Below, piece by piece: positions 1 to 14,800 of a stretch of 64,000 nt of DNA (its first letter is position 1; each line of letters begins with the position of its first letter). The DNA is from Bugula neritina. Lineage: Eukaryota; Bryozoa; Gymnolaemata; Cheilostomatida; Bugulidae. The notes below the pieces were generated by a model. That model searched no databases and was not told the origin of the DNA. It saw only the letters and a list, made by a program, of their open reading frames with translations. Where the stretch lies: contig OZ037768.1 in NCBI GenBank assembly GCA_964035545.1, positions 6,315,241 to 6,379,240 of the forward strand. Reading direction: 5' to 3'. Position numbers and translations under genes: made by a program.

Positions 1-3
1 TAG

Positions 4-2118
4 CTCTGTATGATTTCAGAGACATACAAAGATATACAAGCTGCTTTTCCCAATGAGAGTTTATATGTACCCAAAGGCTTGAGGGATGCATTTCTGCTGG
101 ACTCTGAGGAAGCAGCTTTGGCTGGGCTGGTAAGGTGACAGACCTGTTGTCATGTGGTATGTTTACAGAGAATTCACAAGCAGTACATGCGTTGTTCTTG
201 TTTTAATTAAGCCCTTGTTTCTCATTTTCAGTTTTCTCTTTGATTATTTTGGTCATTTTATTAGACTTATCCTTTTTTACTCTATTATGATGTGAATACA
301 TGAGGATTTTGATAGATTATAAATAAATATGAACTTTTTGTCATCATTAACTCTTACAGTGTAAGAAGTTATAATTAAATTTGGTTTATCTGTTTGTTAA
401 CAGGCACATAGCGTACTGGATTGGCATAGAAACTGCATATTTTGTCAATGCTGTGGGTATCGTACCAAGTTTGCTCATGCTGGATATAAAAGAGAATGTA
501 CTAATGAAGATTGCCGTACGGTACGAGGTAGGTTTTTTCTATAATAAAACTGTTTGTAGTCCTAATTTCTATATATGCTATATTATTTACAAAGCATTAA
601 ACAATAAATTGTGTAATTAAAAGGTTTTCTTGCTTTGTGTTGATAACAAATTTGAGCCTATGATGTTCAGTAAATAATTTGATAAAAGAAAGTTCAAATT
701 GACTTTTTACACATTTCACTTGTTCTCTTTAAAGCACAATGAGCTGTTATTAATTGTTTAGATTGTACTGTATTTGTAGAAGTCAAAAATTCTTCCTACC
801 TCCGTCTAGATCCTACAATTATTGTGGCAGTTATCTCCGCTGATAAGAGTAAGCTGCTGTTGGCACAGGGTCGAAGATTTATTCCTAACATGTGGAGCTG
901 TCTAGCAGGCTTTATGGAGCCAGGTGAAATAAATTATCTCCTTTAAAGATATCTAACCAGACTAAACTCTACTACAAGAAAATTTTTAAAATATAACTCA
1001 AAAAAGTTTTTTAAGTCTGAAGATAAGATAGCAATTTGATAAAGTAACAGTCATTTTATTTGATGGCCGAAAGCTTAATTGTTTTTATTTTACTTTTTGT
1101 ATTAGATTTTATTGTGATATCATCTATGTCTCACTAGTCTATACCTGTCTAAGCATTCTCTAAGTTACATGAATTTGAGTGTTTATCAACTTTTATACCC
1201 GGAAATATTGGCCTCAACTCCATTTGAGGTAACTTGCTTAGGTTATGTTTCCATTGATCCGCTTCATTTTTTTTAAATTTAAGCAGTTTAGGATTTAACC
1301 ATGATTTATCTTATTTTTAAATTTAGTTGTTTGTTGTATCATTTGAGTTAAAACTTATAGGTAGGTTTCAATTTAAATTTAAGAGTTAATTGACAAATTT
1401 CATAGAATTTGACTTTTTAAAAGGAATTGTCTTCTTTTTCAGACAAGAATATACTGCGAATGAATAATTGGAAATAATATATTCTGGTAAAAAATCGAAC
1501 AATTTTGATGCACATTTTTTATGCTATAATACACAGCTTATAGGTTGCATGGCTACACTTTTTTTTCTGAAGCCATGAATTTGTTTATTTAATATATGTT
1601 AGTTTTTCTCGAGTGTTAGATTCAAAAGTAGTCTTAACAGCTGTTGCTACCCTAGAATCACGCATTCAAAGTCTCTCCATATATTTAGTAAAGTTATTAG
1701 TGGAACTAAGGCTCGTTATCTACTGATTGCTGTGCTTCCTCTAGTAAAGTAAAAGCATAATATGCATTATTATTAGTGTTAATATTATTGTTTTATTGTT
1801 TTAGGAGAAAGCATTGAAGATGCGTGTAGAAGAGAGGTGTTTGAAGAAACTGGGATTCGTGTTGGCCGTGTAACATACCATTCAACCCAGCCATGGCCAT
1901 TTCCTACCCAGATCATGATTGGTCTTATAGGACACGCTACGAATACAGATATCACGGTCGATAAATCTGAATTATCAGATGCTAAATGGTTTTCACGCTC
2001 AGAAGTTGTTCAAATGATGACTAGAAATCATCCACATGGATATTTCCATCCACCACACAATGCTATAGCACATCATCTGATTAAGGCTTTCTTGCACAAT
2101 ACATCCTCTAAGATTTAA
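4..2118 (+). CDS. NUDT12: NADH pyrophosphatase, NUDT12-type Nudix hydrolase (3' part)
   Basis: Four exons are visible: about 4-129, 404-527, 780-923 and 1805-2118 (stop). They join in phases 0, 1, 1 and give about 233 residues; the 5' part lies left of the window. An in-frame TAG at 1-3 is most simply the end of an acceptor, so the first visible exon probably starts at 4. Exon 2 carries a four-cysteine zinc ribbon (CIFCQCC ... CTNEDC, with GYKREC between). The Nudix box crosses the exon 3/4 junction: AGFMEPGE, then the catalytic REVFEETGI. After it comes the NADH-pyrophosphatase signature, here TQPWPFP. The family cleaves NADH, NAD-capped RNA and related dinucleotides to NMNH and AMP. The GYKR-C-x3-EDC spacing fits NUDT12 better than NUDT13. 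The protein ends in SSKI, a possible peroxisomal signal, matching the reported location of NUDT12. Ankyrin repeats, if present, are outside the window. Confidence 0.86.
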
Positions 2119-2472
2119 CTATTCATTCAACTGTACTACTGCATTCATGTTGACCAACTGAGGGTGTCTTCATTACTCATTGTCAGTTGATATGGCCTTA
2201 CTGATGTGATGTTTCACATGTTTCATTGAGTGTCATAGTTTTAGCCATCAAATCAAGTTACGCTTCAGATAGGTTGCTCTAGTTAGTAGCCTTATTAAGG
2301 CTACACAAATTAGGAAACTTCACTAAATATATAACATTCTGTAAAATATTTTCATCTTTCAATTTAAAGATATTGGCATATTTATAACTCTATGTTTATT
2401 GTTGAGTTATGCTAGGCAATTTTTCAGTTCTGTGATGCAAGCATTAGAAAATTTATATTTAATATATTTATT

Positions 2473-2478
2473 AATAAA
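2473..2478 (+). terminator. polyadenylation signal AATAAA, probable end of the NUDT12-like gene
   Basis: AATAAA lies about 355 bases after the stop codon at 2118, in AT-rich 3' sequence. No closer canonical copy was noticed. The assignment rests on position only. Confidence 0.4.
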
Positions 2479-5400
2479 TTACTTTAAAATCTGTAATACT
2501 ATTATTTAACAAATACATCATGTAGCCTATACAACACCATTACTGTTAGAGGAAAATTGAGAAACATTACATACACTAATGGTGCATCTTAGCCATGCAA
2601 GCATTTTATTCTGAGCCTGTCAAGTTTCATAGTTCCATTCAAGTGCATTGTGTTTTTTCAAGTTGCACTTGTTCTATTTTTTACTTTCACCAACTTCATC
2701 TTTCCCTAATCATTTATTGCTATACATTATTTTCAAAATAACTCATTGTTCAATGAATTTTCTCTGCATATTGCTACTTATAATGACTAGCCTCAATGGT
2801 ATAAGCTTTGAAAGCCTTTAGAGTTTAGAATGTAGACATTGTGATAAAAAGTTACTGTTAAACACTTATAGCTAAAACTGACAGTGCATTGTTGAATTTG
2901 CAAAATGAACAGCTTGTAGAACAATGTTTATAAAACATCAGAAGTTTCCAACAGAAATTTTGGAGATAATGGTTCATGAGCATGCTCAAGTCACATACTA
3001 TAGCTTGTCATCAACTTACTTTTTTAGTCTATAAAATAAACAGTCAAGGTTGCTGCATATATTCATGGCCAAAAGTATTGCATATATTCATAAAATACCA
3101 TATAATTTTTATCCTGTAGCTCATGAAAGCCCATGGTGCTTCTATTAAATGTCCTGAAGCATAAAATTATTTATACGTATCCATAGTTTAAGCGTAGTAG
3201 AGCTCCAGAAATTTTTTTGGGGGCATGCCATTTATTATAACACCTATACCATCAAACTCAATAATGTCTTTTTCAGCTCAGTGACTTATACAATATATTA
3301 TGTGGGGAGAACGTGATTCGCATTGACCGCACCCATAAATCCGTCATTCCTTATGACCGCGCCCATACGCTAATAGTCCGAAAAAAGATCAAACTTTGGC
3401 TATTGGAAATTTTATACGATGAACGACTAATATATCTAGCCTATCATTGACGACCATCTTTTATCTCAGACTAAAGCAGTGCTGAAAAAAGCTACACGGT
3501 TGATTTTGCGGTAAGGAGTGAAGTTGTGCAGCTTACAACTTGTTAGTTAATTCATACTCTTAAAGTCAAACTGATGGACTGTTAAATACTAAAAGCACAT
3601 TTGGTTTGCTTTGATTAATTTTATAGTATATTAATGAAAGCTTTTTTCCCAGTTACCTTTGCCAATATCAATATGAATATGAATAATTAATACGAAATTC
3701 AAATTGAGTAAGTATAACAATAAGTGAATAACTATAACTATAAGTATAACATGAAAATTGACTTTAGTTTTTGAGTAACTGATTAACTCAAGCTGAATAA
3801 CTCAAAGTAAAAGCCACTAACAGTAACAGTAGTACATAACATACAATTTACTTTTACTGTTTTTGTAAAGCTGTTAGTGACTTAGAGTAACTTAGTGTTA
3901 TTGTTAACTTAGTCATCTCTTGGTCTTACCAAATTTTGGTATGGGTACAATTTTAATTTTGTTTTAAAATGATTAGTTGATGTTAATAATAATTATATCA
4001 ATAATACTACCAGCACTTATACTTCTAAGTATTATAATATTAATAATATTATTATAGGTATAGGTGCTAGCAGTACACTACTGGTAGTATTACTATTAGA
4101 AGTAGAAAGTTAAAATAGATGTTTTAATGTAATACTAGTTAGTAGTAGTTGTATCTAATTTTAATTTTTAGTGCTATTACTAGGCTTAAAAATAACAGTA
4201 GAAGAGAGATGCTCATAATGTTATAAATGACAAACTTAATGCATCTGGTCACTTTCAAAATTACTGTAGTCTATGACAGTAACACATTAATAAAAGCATT
4301 ACTATTGGTATTAGTGTGATCACTGCATTTTACTGAGTTTGATATAATTATGACTAGCAAAGAAAAATATATTTATAACAAGATTTCAAATGTAGTAATA
4401 GTCATAGTTGTGATATAATTACGGTTATAATAATAATAGATATGACTTCATACTCATAATACTATGTCAAGTGTTCTAAGTTAATCAGTTATTAGCTTAT
4501 AAATTAGACTCGTAGCATTAGAGTTGGTGAGGTTTTTTTTTACCAAGTTTAATGGTTGAATATTGCTAGTATAAATATAAGTTAGTTGGTAGAAACAATA
4601 TGTTTTATAATATTAATGCGTATTACACCTGCTATTATAGTTATATGAGCATTAGATTAGGCATAAGTTAATAAGTATTATTGAAGAGCTTCAGAGTTAA
4701 TCGTTAGTATAATTTGTCTTGTTTTCATAATTATAAGTGCTACTGTATTAGTAAAACTATGGTACTGGAGGGTCGCCAATTCTAATTATTAGGAATAAAG
4801 TAATCTAACCTATAGTTGAAGTACAAACAAGAATATCAATTTTGAGTGTATGAAAATATGAATTCTGTCATTTTATTTTGCTGGCTATTCAAATTTTTGG
4901 AACCAGTCTTATTCAGTAAAACTTTATAGTAAGCGAACAAGTTGAAATTGCTAAGTGATACCGGAACCAGTTTATTTGAGTAAAATAAATAATAAGTGTG
5001 AGGAGAGGTTGTGCTAAAATTTCTACTCACATAATAGTAGGCCTATACATATAAGGGACACAATCTAGGCACACCAAAGCTATAAAATAAGATGTTTCTC
5101 TGCTTTTTATATAACGATGTTATTAAAGAACATCTTCGAATACTGAGAAAATTGACATGCAACAATGCATAGTAGAGCAGCTGTATAAAGGCAATTAAGT
5201 GTAATGTTGGTGACAAAAGTCTTTTGACATTTAACTGACATTTATGGAGCCGAAATCTGTAACAAAACACACAAGTTTAGGTTTATTTGTAGCAATGATT
5301 TTTGTGAAAGTGGTATGGTTTTTATTATTAAAGATAGAGGCTGTGGCAAGTTTGATACGATGCTTTTGCTGACACCACAGATAGCCAAACTAGCCTAACC

Positions 5401-5810
5401 CAACATCTCCAGACTCTTAGTTTCCTTTTATTTTATTTGCTTCGGCGCCACATAGATGAATAAGTCCTTAGCCCACTTCAAAAAAACTCTTTTCATTAGG
5501 GGTTCTCACAGGGATGGCGACTATACCCATTCAAGATGACACCATTAGTTTTTAAAGTTGTTAGTAGTCATCATCTCCAAGTTTGCTTTTTTACATGTTG
5601 TAATTTCTTTAGAGACCTCTAACCTCTCCTTGGATTATCGTTTTTTTAATGAGTACAAGTTTGAAGGAAATGCTATTACATGTATATAGTTGTATATAGG
5701 TATATGTATAATTGTATATATGTATTATTGAGCAGGTAGTCACAGAAAAGTATTGTAATATACACTGAGTAGTTAATACTAGCTAGTAACGCCTACGCTG
5801 TACAACAATC
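2479..5810. other. intergenic, low-complexity AT-rich
   Basis: No convincing exon was seen between the NUDT12-like 3' end and the signal-peptide exon at 5811. The region has degenerate trinucleotide tracts (TAA/CTA/AGT types, about 3960-4480). A small GC-richer patch at about 3310-3370 holds two copies of GACCGCRCCCATA. Short ORFs near 4836-5270 on the minus strand lack splice context, homology or codon structure that would support them. Confidence 0.5.
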
Positions 5811-8800
5811 ATGTGTGTCAGGAGTTTCATAGTCATCTCCTGCTTCATTTTACTTTGGAGAAAAGGGTATTCAGGTAGGCTATTGTTTTTCCTCACTAGT
5901 GCAGAATGAAAAATCTATTAACAAAAACATCTGCATTGAAATATCTCAATTTATCATATAAAAGTAAACATTCTTCTACAATTAATAGCTTGTACAAGCC
6001 CAGTGTGTTTGTGTGATAAATCTTAAAGACACTGAAATATGAGATACTTGATGGCGATTAGTACAAGCACCCACATAGTGTATGAAGGATTTTTATAGCA
6101 TGTAAATCTGCATATATACATGCTACGTATATTATGTGTCTATTTTTATAATTATTATGCTGTATGCAGTTGGTTAAATGCGTATATTTTTCAAGTATAT
6201 GTATATATGTTGCGGCAAAGTTTTTCTAATTTAACCAACAGTATATGTAGGTTGAATTAATGTACACTAATTAAACTTGCAATATGTGTAGGTTAAATTA
6301 ATTTACATACATTACTGAACCACCTAAACACTATTTATATATGTTACTAGACCAACCATGTAGATGGTTATATTATTTGTGTGAAGTGATCAAAATCGCA
6401 TGTCACATGGTACTGTGATGTTATGAAGTCAATACATTAGAGCATTACTCAGGTTAATTTAAGTTTTCTTGTTTCCTATCACAAGTTATCTAGCTGAAGC
6501 CTGATACTGAGTAGTTACACATTTCATATAACAAACTAAATTTGGTTGTTTTGCCTTTTGTAGAATTTGTTGGCAATGAATGGCCAGGTAACGGAAATTC
6601 CTGGCCAGGTTTGGCTAATTCTGTATATATAATGTATAACAATGGTCCATCCATTCCATATGATGGTCACATTCATGCCTTCCATGCCGACATAGCTAGT
6701 CCTGGAGCTTATATTGAGTTCCAGATATGGCGGGAAGGCAATGTTTCAGGCTCTTACATCCTGATTGGCCAGCAAGGATTCACAACAACGGCAGCAGACG
6801 TTGCTGCCACTAACTCATCAGTAAGTTTGCTGATTAAATTATAGAATACAGATTGCATATGCTCTTTAGTGTCTTGTATTGATATTAATGTGATTGTTTG
6901 GAATAGGTGAATAAGTGTTTATTTAGTATGATTCAAGATGGATGCACCTCACAGCATGGCATGTGTATCAACTTTCTAGGCTGAATATTCATAGCATCTA
7001 TCAAGTCTATATAAATATGCAATCCAGTAAATTTCTGTAGGCAATGTGACACTGGCCTTTCATTGAGCCTGAAGAGATTATTTTGTAAAGTTATATTGTA
7101 TTGTAATTTGAAGGTGGCATAGCATTTACATCACAGCTATGGCTGGTTTATTTTTCTCAGGTTCTACTGGTTATATACTAGTATTATAGTTTTTGACTAG
7201 TGGTAGACTCTGCTGTGTATATAGTATACTATGTAATCATGTTACTAGAAAAAGTTGCGTTATCTGGTTTGAGTACCGTTCGTGGGCCTTAATCATTGTG
7301 ATAGGTTATCTAAAAATAATATATTGTAAATATTTAACAACACTTCTTTCATTAAAAAAACCTGCCATCATATGAAAAAAACTATGTAAATCTGTTGAAG
7401 ATAGTTTCTTTAGAATTTTATAGTACTCTATATTATGGTTACACTGTTGAGCTCCTGATTTTGTTTCTATTTTAGAAATATTGCTATAATATGTGAAATT
7501 TCAGATGTTTTACCAAATTAGTGTCAATTGTAGCACTTCAAAAATTGAATTTCATATGAAATGACTTTAGTGATAGAATTATTCTAATACAATATTTATC
7601 TTTGAAAAATACAGTCATTGATAATGTTTCTGCAATTCTTGCAGTTTTTGTTACCATCCTCAATCGAAGTTAAACAAGGAGATCGAATTGGCTTCTGGAG
7701 TAAAAATTCGGTTGTCCCTGTGGCTAGGTAAGACCTGTCATTACCTGTTGGTTCTGAGATGCACCTGTAATTGTAAAACGCTTCAGTTGCTGCGGTCAAA
7801 ATTATTGATCCTTGCACCACTGTGATATTGGCATTTATTCTTAAGACAGAAATGTGGAAATTTGTTCAATCAATTTGTAATGTTTTTTGCAGATATTTTG
7901 GAGATTTTGTACTTAAAGCATTTGTCTTTAAACAAAGCGCTCAAGCACCAGTGGAAGGAGCTGTTTTGACTCAACTGACCACTTTCAATAAGAACGAGTA
8001 CTTTGCTCTTGGAGTCACTTTGGAGACTCAACCTCTAGTGAGAGAAATGACGACAACAGGACCTACAACTGAAGGACCTAGTAGCACGGTTGCCCCAACC
8101 ACCACAGAACCTGTTCCCACTGACAGAGGTGAGGTGGTGAAAGGCTGAAAGGAAGCTTGTTTATGTTGTCTGTGTGTTGGTGTGATACTTTTGATGAAAA
8201 CTTACAATCAGTCTGTGTTTCTAAATTGTTCAACTTCAGTAATTAGGCTTTAGGAATAAAAATAAGTTCACTCTTTGCTGTAGACTCAGTCAACTTTTTA
8301 ACGAAATGATTTGTCTTTACAGAGTATGGCAGACTGGGACTTGCGGGGGAAGAGTGGCTTGCTGTATCCCAAATCAGCTATCTTTCACTACTCATCAACT
8401 TTACTGAACCTATTATTGGAGGATATTTATCAAGATTTCAAATTTATTCCTTAAAGCGAAATGTCGACATAAAGTTTCAAATCTGGAGAACAATCAGCAA
8501 CACAATTGGCAGTCGAAATTTTCTTCTAGTTGACGAATTGTCGTATACAACAAAACTTGTCAACTCATTTGAAAACACTGTAAGTTTGTTTAGTCTTATT
8601 TAAACTATTTCCTACATGTGAGTTCTGCTCACCAGGCTACTATCTGATATCTTGTATATCTTGTATGTACCTTGATATCTAGTACTTGTATCTGATAGCT
8701 AAGTAGTCTGATCTGTATTTTATATAAATGTGGATAGTAAATTATAGTACGTATTATATTGAACTTCTTTTCCAACCTCAGAGTTCTTCTTAGTGGTATG

Positions 8801-11800
8801 AAACTATCATAATTATATGTGTACTTTGTAATCAATATTATTCATTATAATATTGCTCTTGGATTGTTATTCAATTAAGGCAGTGGAAGTCATCGAAAGT
8901 CATACTTAATCAGCGAAAACTTAATAATTTAGTATTGAAAAGTTTCTAGCAAAGTATTATGTTATATGGAAACTCTATAGGCTGTAGCTCACTGAGTTAT
9001 GATAGAAAATTAGCACTAAGAGATAAAGTCAGTGACAGTCCCAGCTGTTGCTTATATTTTGAAAAAAACGTTTCTGGTGGGACCTCTCGGTAGTTATTCT
9101 CCAAACTTGAGTAATCTAACAGACTAGTTGGTTATTTAATTGATTAGGAGTTGCCAAATTCTAGGAAGGCTCCTTGGCATTTTTAGACGATTTTTTTTTA
9201 AATTGCTTCATTTTTAAGCCATTTTATTATTAAGTAGAGGATTGTTCTTGTAAGATTAGCATCTTTCTTATGTGACGATATTTTTATTGATAACGAATTG
9301 TTCTCTCATAATTCCAGAGTATTTGGAATGCCAACATAATTGACGGAGACTTGATCGGAGTGACTATTATTGATGCTAACAACAAGGGCATTCCTATTGG
9401 CTGGGAACAGGTTACCGGAAATGGAGAGAGAATTTATAAGAAAGCCACACGCACCAAAGCAGAGCTACCCATCATTGGCCGAACGTATATGGACTATGAG
9501 CTGATCAACAACCACAATCAGCTTGCAATGGTTGTCTACATTTCAGATGGTAATAAATAGTCTTGATGGAGGTGTGATGATTTGCTTAGAAATGTCATAG
9601 CAAATAAAACATGTGTGTGAAAACTTCAGACTGGAATGAATTGCTCAAGTGTGGTTATGGTTTGCTTTGTAACTTCTGGTACTTGTCAATAAGCGAGAAG
9701 TTGTGGCAGTTTTTCATGTGTTTAGTGCAGTAAATATGGTTTATAGGCTGGTAAGGTTCATCATTATTGTTATATATTATCCAGCTCTACTCCATTTTGT
9801 TTTGTAGTATTTATGGTTCGATTGTTTTTCTTGTGGTAAATTTGATTTCCAAAACTCTTTATTTTCTTATTCTGTTTCATAGATAAGAAGGCTGATGATG
9901 GGAGTGATAACATAACCCTTACAACCACATCAATGGCCGTCACTACTTCTGGGCCAATACAAAGTACAACTGCAATTACAGAAGGTATATAGCCTTGCAT
10001 TCGTTTCAAAAGATTATTTCCAACATTCTGTTTACGCAGTTTTAGTGGTTTAGTAGAATGTTGATTAAAAATATTGTGTGCACATGTGTAATTGTGTGTG
10101 CAACATGCAAATGTATATGTATGCCTGTGTATATAGATACACTCATATAATTATATATGTGTGCATGTGTGTTTGTCCAAGCACATGAGTGTGTATGAAT
10201 ACACATACTCCTGCAAAACACAATAATACATGTGAGTATGAGTGGGTGTGTAATCTGTAAATATACATATGCATGTATAATAGCTTATAATGTGAATGTA
10301 TCTACTATACACAGGTGTGTATGACTGTAAGTGCAGCTTGTACATTGAATTATTCAGACTTCGCCATAAATTGTTTATCATTTCAGCAGATGGCGTACTG
10401 TTAAGCTTACATGTATTATGCAGTAGTTTCATTGGGTGTTGTGTTTATTACCTACAAAGATAATTAGACTAACATATTCTCCACCTCTACTCTGTGCATG
10501 TAATATGTTGTCATTTCATTAAACTTCTTCACTACAAGTGATTAGTGTATGTAAGTTGGTCGAACGCTGTGTTGTTTATTTGTGTTTGTATTTTAATACC
10601 CCAGGAACAACGGGTACAACAGTTCCCATCACATCAGGTAACATCTTGTGCAATGAGTTCTATACATGTACTAACCTGAACTATATTGCGTCGTTTAACA
10701 TACATATTGTGTACATCTTTCTAAGTGCTATCGAGTGAGTTTCAGCATCAGCTTTAGAATAGAAGTGTTTACAGTGCAAGATACTGATGATATATGCTTC
10801 TCGGCATGCTGCCCGAATTTAGTTGCTGTTTTTTATATGCATAGAATTTTCTTGCATGTTGAAAGACTATGCTGTTAGTTTTGTACTTAGTTTTCAAGAG
10901 TGCCTTAGGATTGATAAAGTTGTAATCTAGTAGGTATTTAGATTCATGACTTATGTAACTTCACAGTTGAATACCTTGTCATAGCACATTCAACATCTTG
11001 CTTATCCCCTAACCCACACGCCTTTGTCAATCACCATTTTTAATTTACCACAAAAAACATGTTAAGGCACAAAATATTTCAAAATTTGAAATCTGCTTTC
11101 CACTGCTCTGAAAATAATGATCAAACACAGAGTAATAGTCTTTTGGAAATATTCTGTTGATTACATCTGCTGTCCCTCCATTACAGAGCTTATAATCGGC
11201 AACAAAGATGTGGTGGACAGTTCTGGCAGTTTGGAAGAGTTCCAACCATTCGCCAGTGTTACTGTAGTGCTGACGGAACTTGAGATGAGGCGCGATGGGT
11301 TTCTCACCAGCATTGGGTGAGCATCTCTCTTGACATTAGACAGCTTCTTGACATTAGACAGCTTCTCGCGGCAGCTATTATGCTTGTTTATTTCTCAAAT
11401 TCAATTATTGACAAAGATATGTATAAATATGCGTACTCCTCACCCTGTTCACTTTAATAGAAGTACAATCAATAACAAAATGATAATGAAACATCATGTA
11501 CAGTGTATTAGCATTCTAATTGTTGCTTCTAATTGGAACTTCCAATTATTTTGCACATTAGATACTCTACATTGTATCTGAAGGTCCACAGTTGGTTATT
11601 TCATTGAGTTTTTGGTTACCCGGAGAAGTGTTGATCTCCAGTATTTTCAACTTTTTACAGGCCGGCTGCTTCATAAACACTATTTGTATCGAGGCATCAT
11701 CATTAGCATTACACTAAGGGTTCATTTAATTTGATAGTACTCGAATGTTTATTGTATAGCATATAATTACGTTTTTAGGATTTATTTGAATTATTTGAAT

Positions 11801-14800
11801 TATTTGAATTATAGAACAATTGTTTGTCTAGATTTTACGCCACCGTAGCTGAACCTTTGGAAGTTGGAATATTCAGACCCATTCAAGCATCATGCCCTCG
11901 GCCAAGATGTTATGAAAAGATATTTACTGAAGACGTGAACATAACTGCCGCTGGACCTGTAATTGTATGTATTGTCTTTATTATACATCCTTCTCCACAT
12001 TGATATAGTGCCTGAATTCGACTGCTAATTCTGTTTGGTACGCAGACTTATCAGTGTAATGCAACCACCCGACTAATTTCAGCCATAGCCTATAAACTTC
12101 ATTTATTTCTGACTGCAGATGGAGTCTTTGCACTCATTTCATATATCTGGAAGTTCAAACATAATAGACAATTTTCAATGAATTTCACTCATCAAAACTT
12201 ATGCGGAGTTATCTCTCTTGTTGAACTGGCATTCTTGGTTGAAATAAAAAAGAAATAGTGTAGCTATGCTATATTGATAACTATAAACCATACTCTAAAT
12301 AAAGCTTATAAAATGATGTGCAATTATATTTAACATTAGCATTTTCTAGTTTAAGAAAATCTGTGCATATTAGGCTATACCCTAACTGCATGTTAATTGT
12401 TAATATTATTAAATTACACAAAACTAATTTTTTGTCTCATTAATTACTTGAAACTATTGCTGATTAATTGCAACTATTTTATTTTTATAAATCAAGCTAT
12501 CTCTGTTATTTTTTAAAAGAAATTGTCAATAAAAATGCTTATTGTACACTCTCATGTTATAGCAATAATAAAAGCACACTGTTGAATTTGTACTATGTTG
12601 ATAAGTAATTGGGGCTGTCACACTATTAAACAGTGTCGCACTGGGCTGCTGTATATACTAAAAGTATTTAAATATTTGACTAACTATTCATAAGCTGATA
12701 AAAATACTCTCTGTTCCGTAGCTGTCATTTGAAGACTCTCCTATTCCCGTGTTAGAAGGTGATGTACTCGGCTTCTACAACACGGACCCTTCATCTTTTG
12801 TTGTGGGTAGAGTTGCTGTCGGCGGCAGTAAGTTCATGTTTTATAGCAATTCTTTCAGCTCTTATTCGAATATAATTTAGAAAATGTATTTTAAATTTAT
12901 TTTTAGTTTTGTGTCGTTTTTCGGCAATAAAACACCATTCAGGTTTATATATTTTCTCATCAAAACCCAGCATGGAAAGTGTATTATAATGTGGTTTACA
13001 ATAGACCATGTAAGTTTGGTACATTTAGTACCTTGTACCAATTCTAGAATACTCACCACTATAACTTATAAAAACTTCTGCAAATTCAAATGCAAAATGC
13101 ATACTTCTAGAAAATAGCTGTGCAACTTTTATTACATGCATTATTTTATTTCATATCTTAAATTTATGAATCATGAGTTCATTTTTCAAAATGTTTAATC
13201 TAAGTGCTTAAAAAATGCAAATAAAAAGTACAAGTTTAAAAAAATACCCTGGTGCAAATTGACCACAGCCCCAGCTGTTTTGGCAAAACACATTTAATGA
13301 CATTTTCATCGACATAGTGGTAAATGGGCTGGTTGTTTTTGGCAGATGGGTAGCACGCTGGCTGGCTGCACCTTTATACAATTCTGATTGGCAGGACTCT
13401 ACATGACCAGCTAATGATTGTATCTGATTGGCCTAATAATTCATTTGCATTTGAAAATGTAGAGTTTTATATAAGTTATAGTGGTGATATTTTAGAGTTG
13501 GTACACACCCCTTTTTTGGTTGAGTTTTATAGTCTGATCACGCTGTAGTCATCTACAACACTTCAGTGTATGGAGAAATTATTAGTATTACGAAATCTGT
13601 TTTGGCTTATATTGCTATGCCAGTTTTCTGACTTGGTTTGTAATAAACCATAGGCAGCTATATAACTTAGGTGATTTCATCGAAGGTAGACACTGTTTAG
13701 GTGCAGCAAATCAAACACTGTTTTTACTATTGCAAAACAGTAGCAATAGCATAGCACAGTCAGCGAACTGTAATGGCAGTGCTGCACCATATTTATCATC
13801 ACTAGCATATATTTACAGCACACTGACGAACACATGTATAAGCATGTGCTAAGCATAAATTAGTTGCTTATGTACCAACCATTATTTTACTTAAAAAAAT
13901 TACAACAGTAATTTTTTTAACTTGGTTGCATATTTATTTGCAGGAGTTAAAATGCCCAGCTTTTAGCAATAGACGTAACATAGACGATTTATATAAAAAT
14001 GAGCTTTAACCTGTAGTGCTTGGCATGCTAGTCTATACTGTTACTTGGTATCATGACCATTTTGTACATAATTTCCTTAGTGAAACAGCATGTTTATCCC
14101 ACAAATGGAATGCCATCAGCCATAGGACAATATAGTTCAGTTTCTTTCAACTATGAAGTGATTTTGTTAGCAGCTTGCTTCATTTTTAAGTGATATTTAA
14201 CAGTGAGCTTCTCAGTCTCAAGTCATTGTTTGAGGAAATATCTGCACCTAGCTCTGAAGCTATACTAATGAGTTTTCAATACATGTTTTTCCTCACTCAA
14301 AGTAATCATCAACCACCATTGAGGCAGGAAGATGACAAAAACATTCTGAGGGCTAGTATCCAATACCATATGCCAGCCATTAAAACTTCACTATAGTGCT
14401 TCCGGAGCACACCTATTTCTACTATACCATGGCGATCTTCCTACAGTATTTACTTATTTCCTGGCCATGCCACCTGGAAAGAAAGGCCATTTTCAACTGA
14501 CTAGAATGCAGTAACTCTAAACTAAATTAATTGCTATCCTTAGAATCCAGGTTAAAAGAGCAATCAACCCATAAAGGGCTTGATATCCTAAATAGTCCTG
14601 GAGGTATAAGCTTACTGTTTGCACCTCTTTTAGAAAAGATTATAATAGTCTGCTGTGCTTTCTGCAGATACCCTTGGTAACCAATAAAATGTAGCACTTT
14701 ACAATATTTTTTTGGTGTGCTATTGTATATGCATGTGCTATACCACTATGCTTTGTAAGCTAAATTCAGATATTAATGGTTTTTGGGTGAAAGAAAATGG

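Noticed and set aside
4836-5270. Two minus-strand ORFs of 64 and 75 residues
   Set aside because: Low-complexity composition typical of random AT-rich ORFs, with no splice context or family match.
10151-10432. 93-residue minus-strand ORF over TG/CA-rich intron sequence
   Set aside because: The Tyr/His/Thr-rich translation comes from an interrupted TGTG/ATGTAT microsatellite in an intron of the collagen/EGF gene.
14190-14396. 68-residue ORF in the spacer of the inverted-repeat element as a transposase
   Set aside because: No DDE or other catalytic motif, and too short. Kept only as a description of the spacer.
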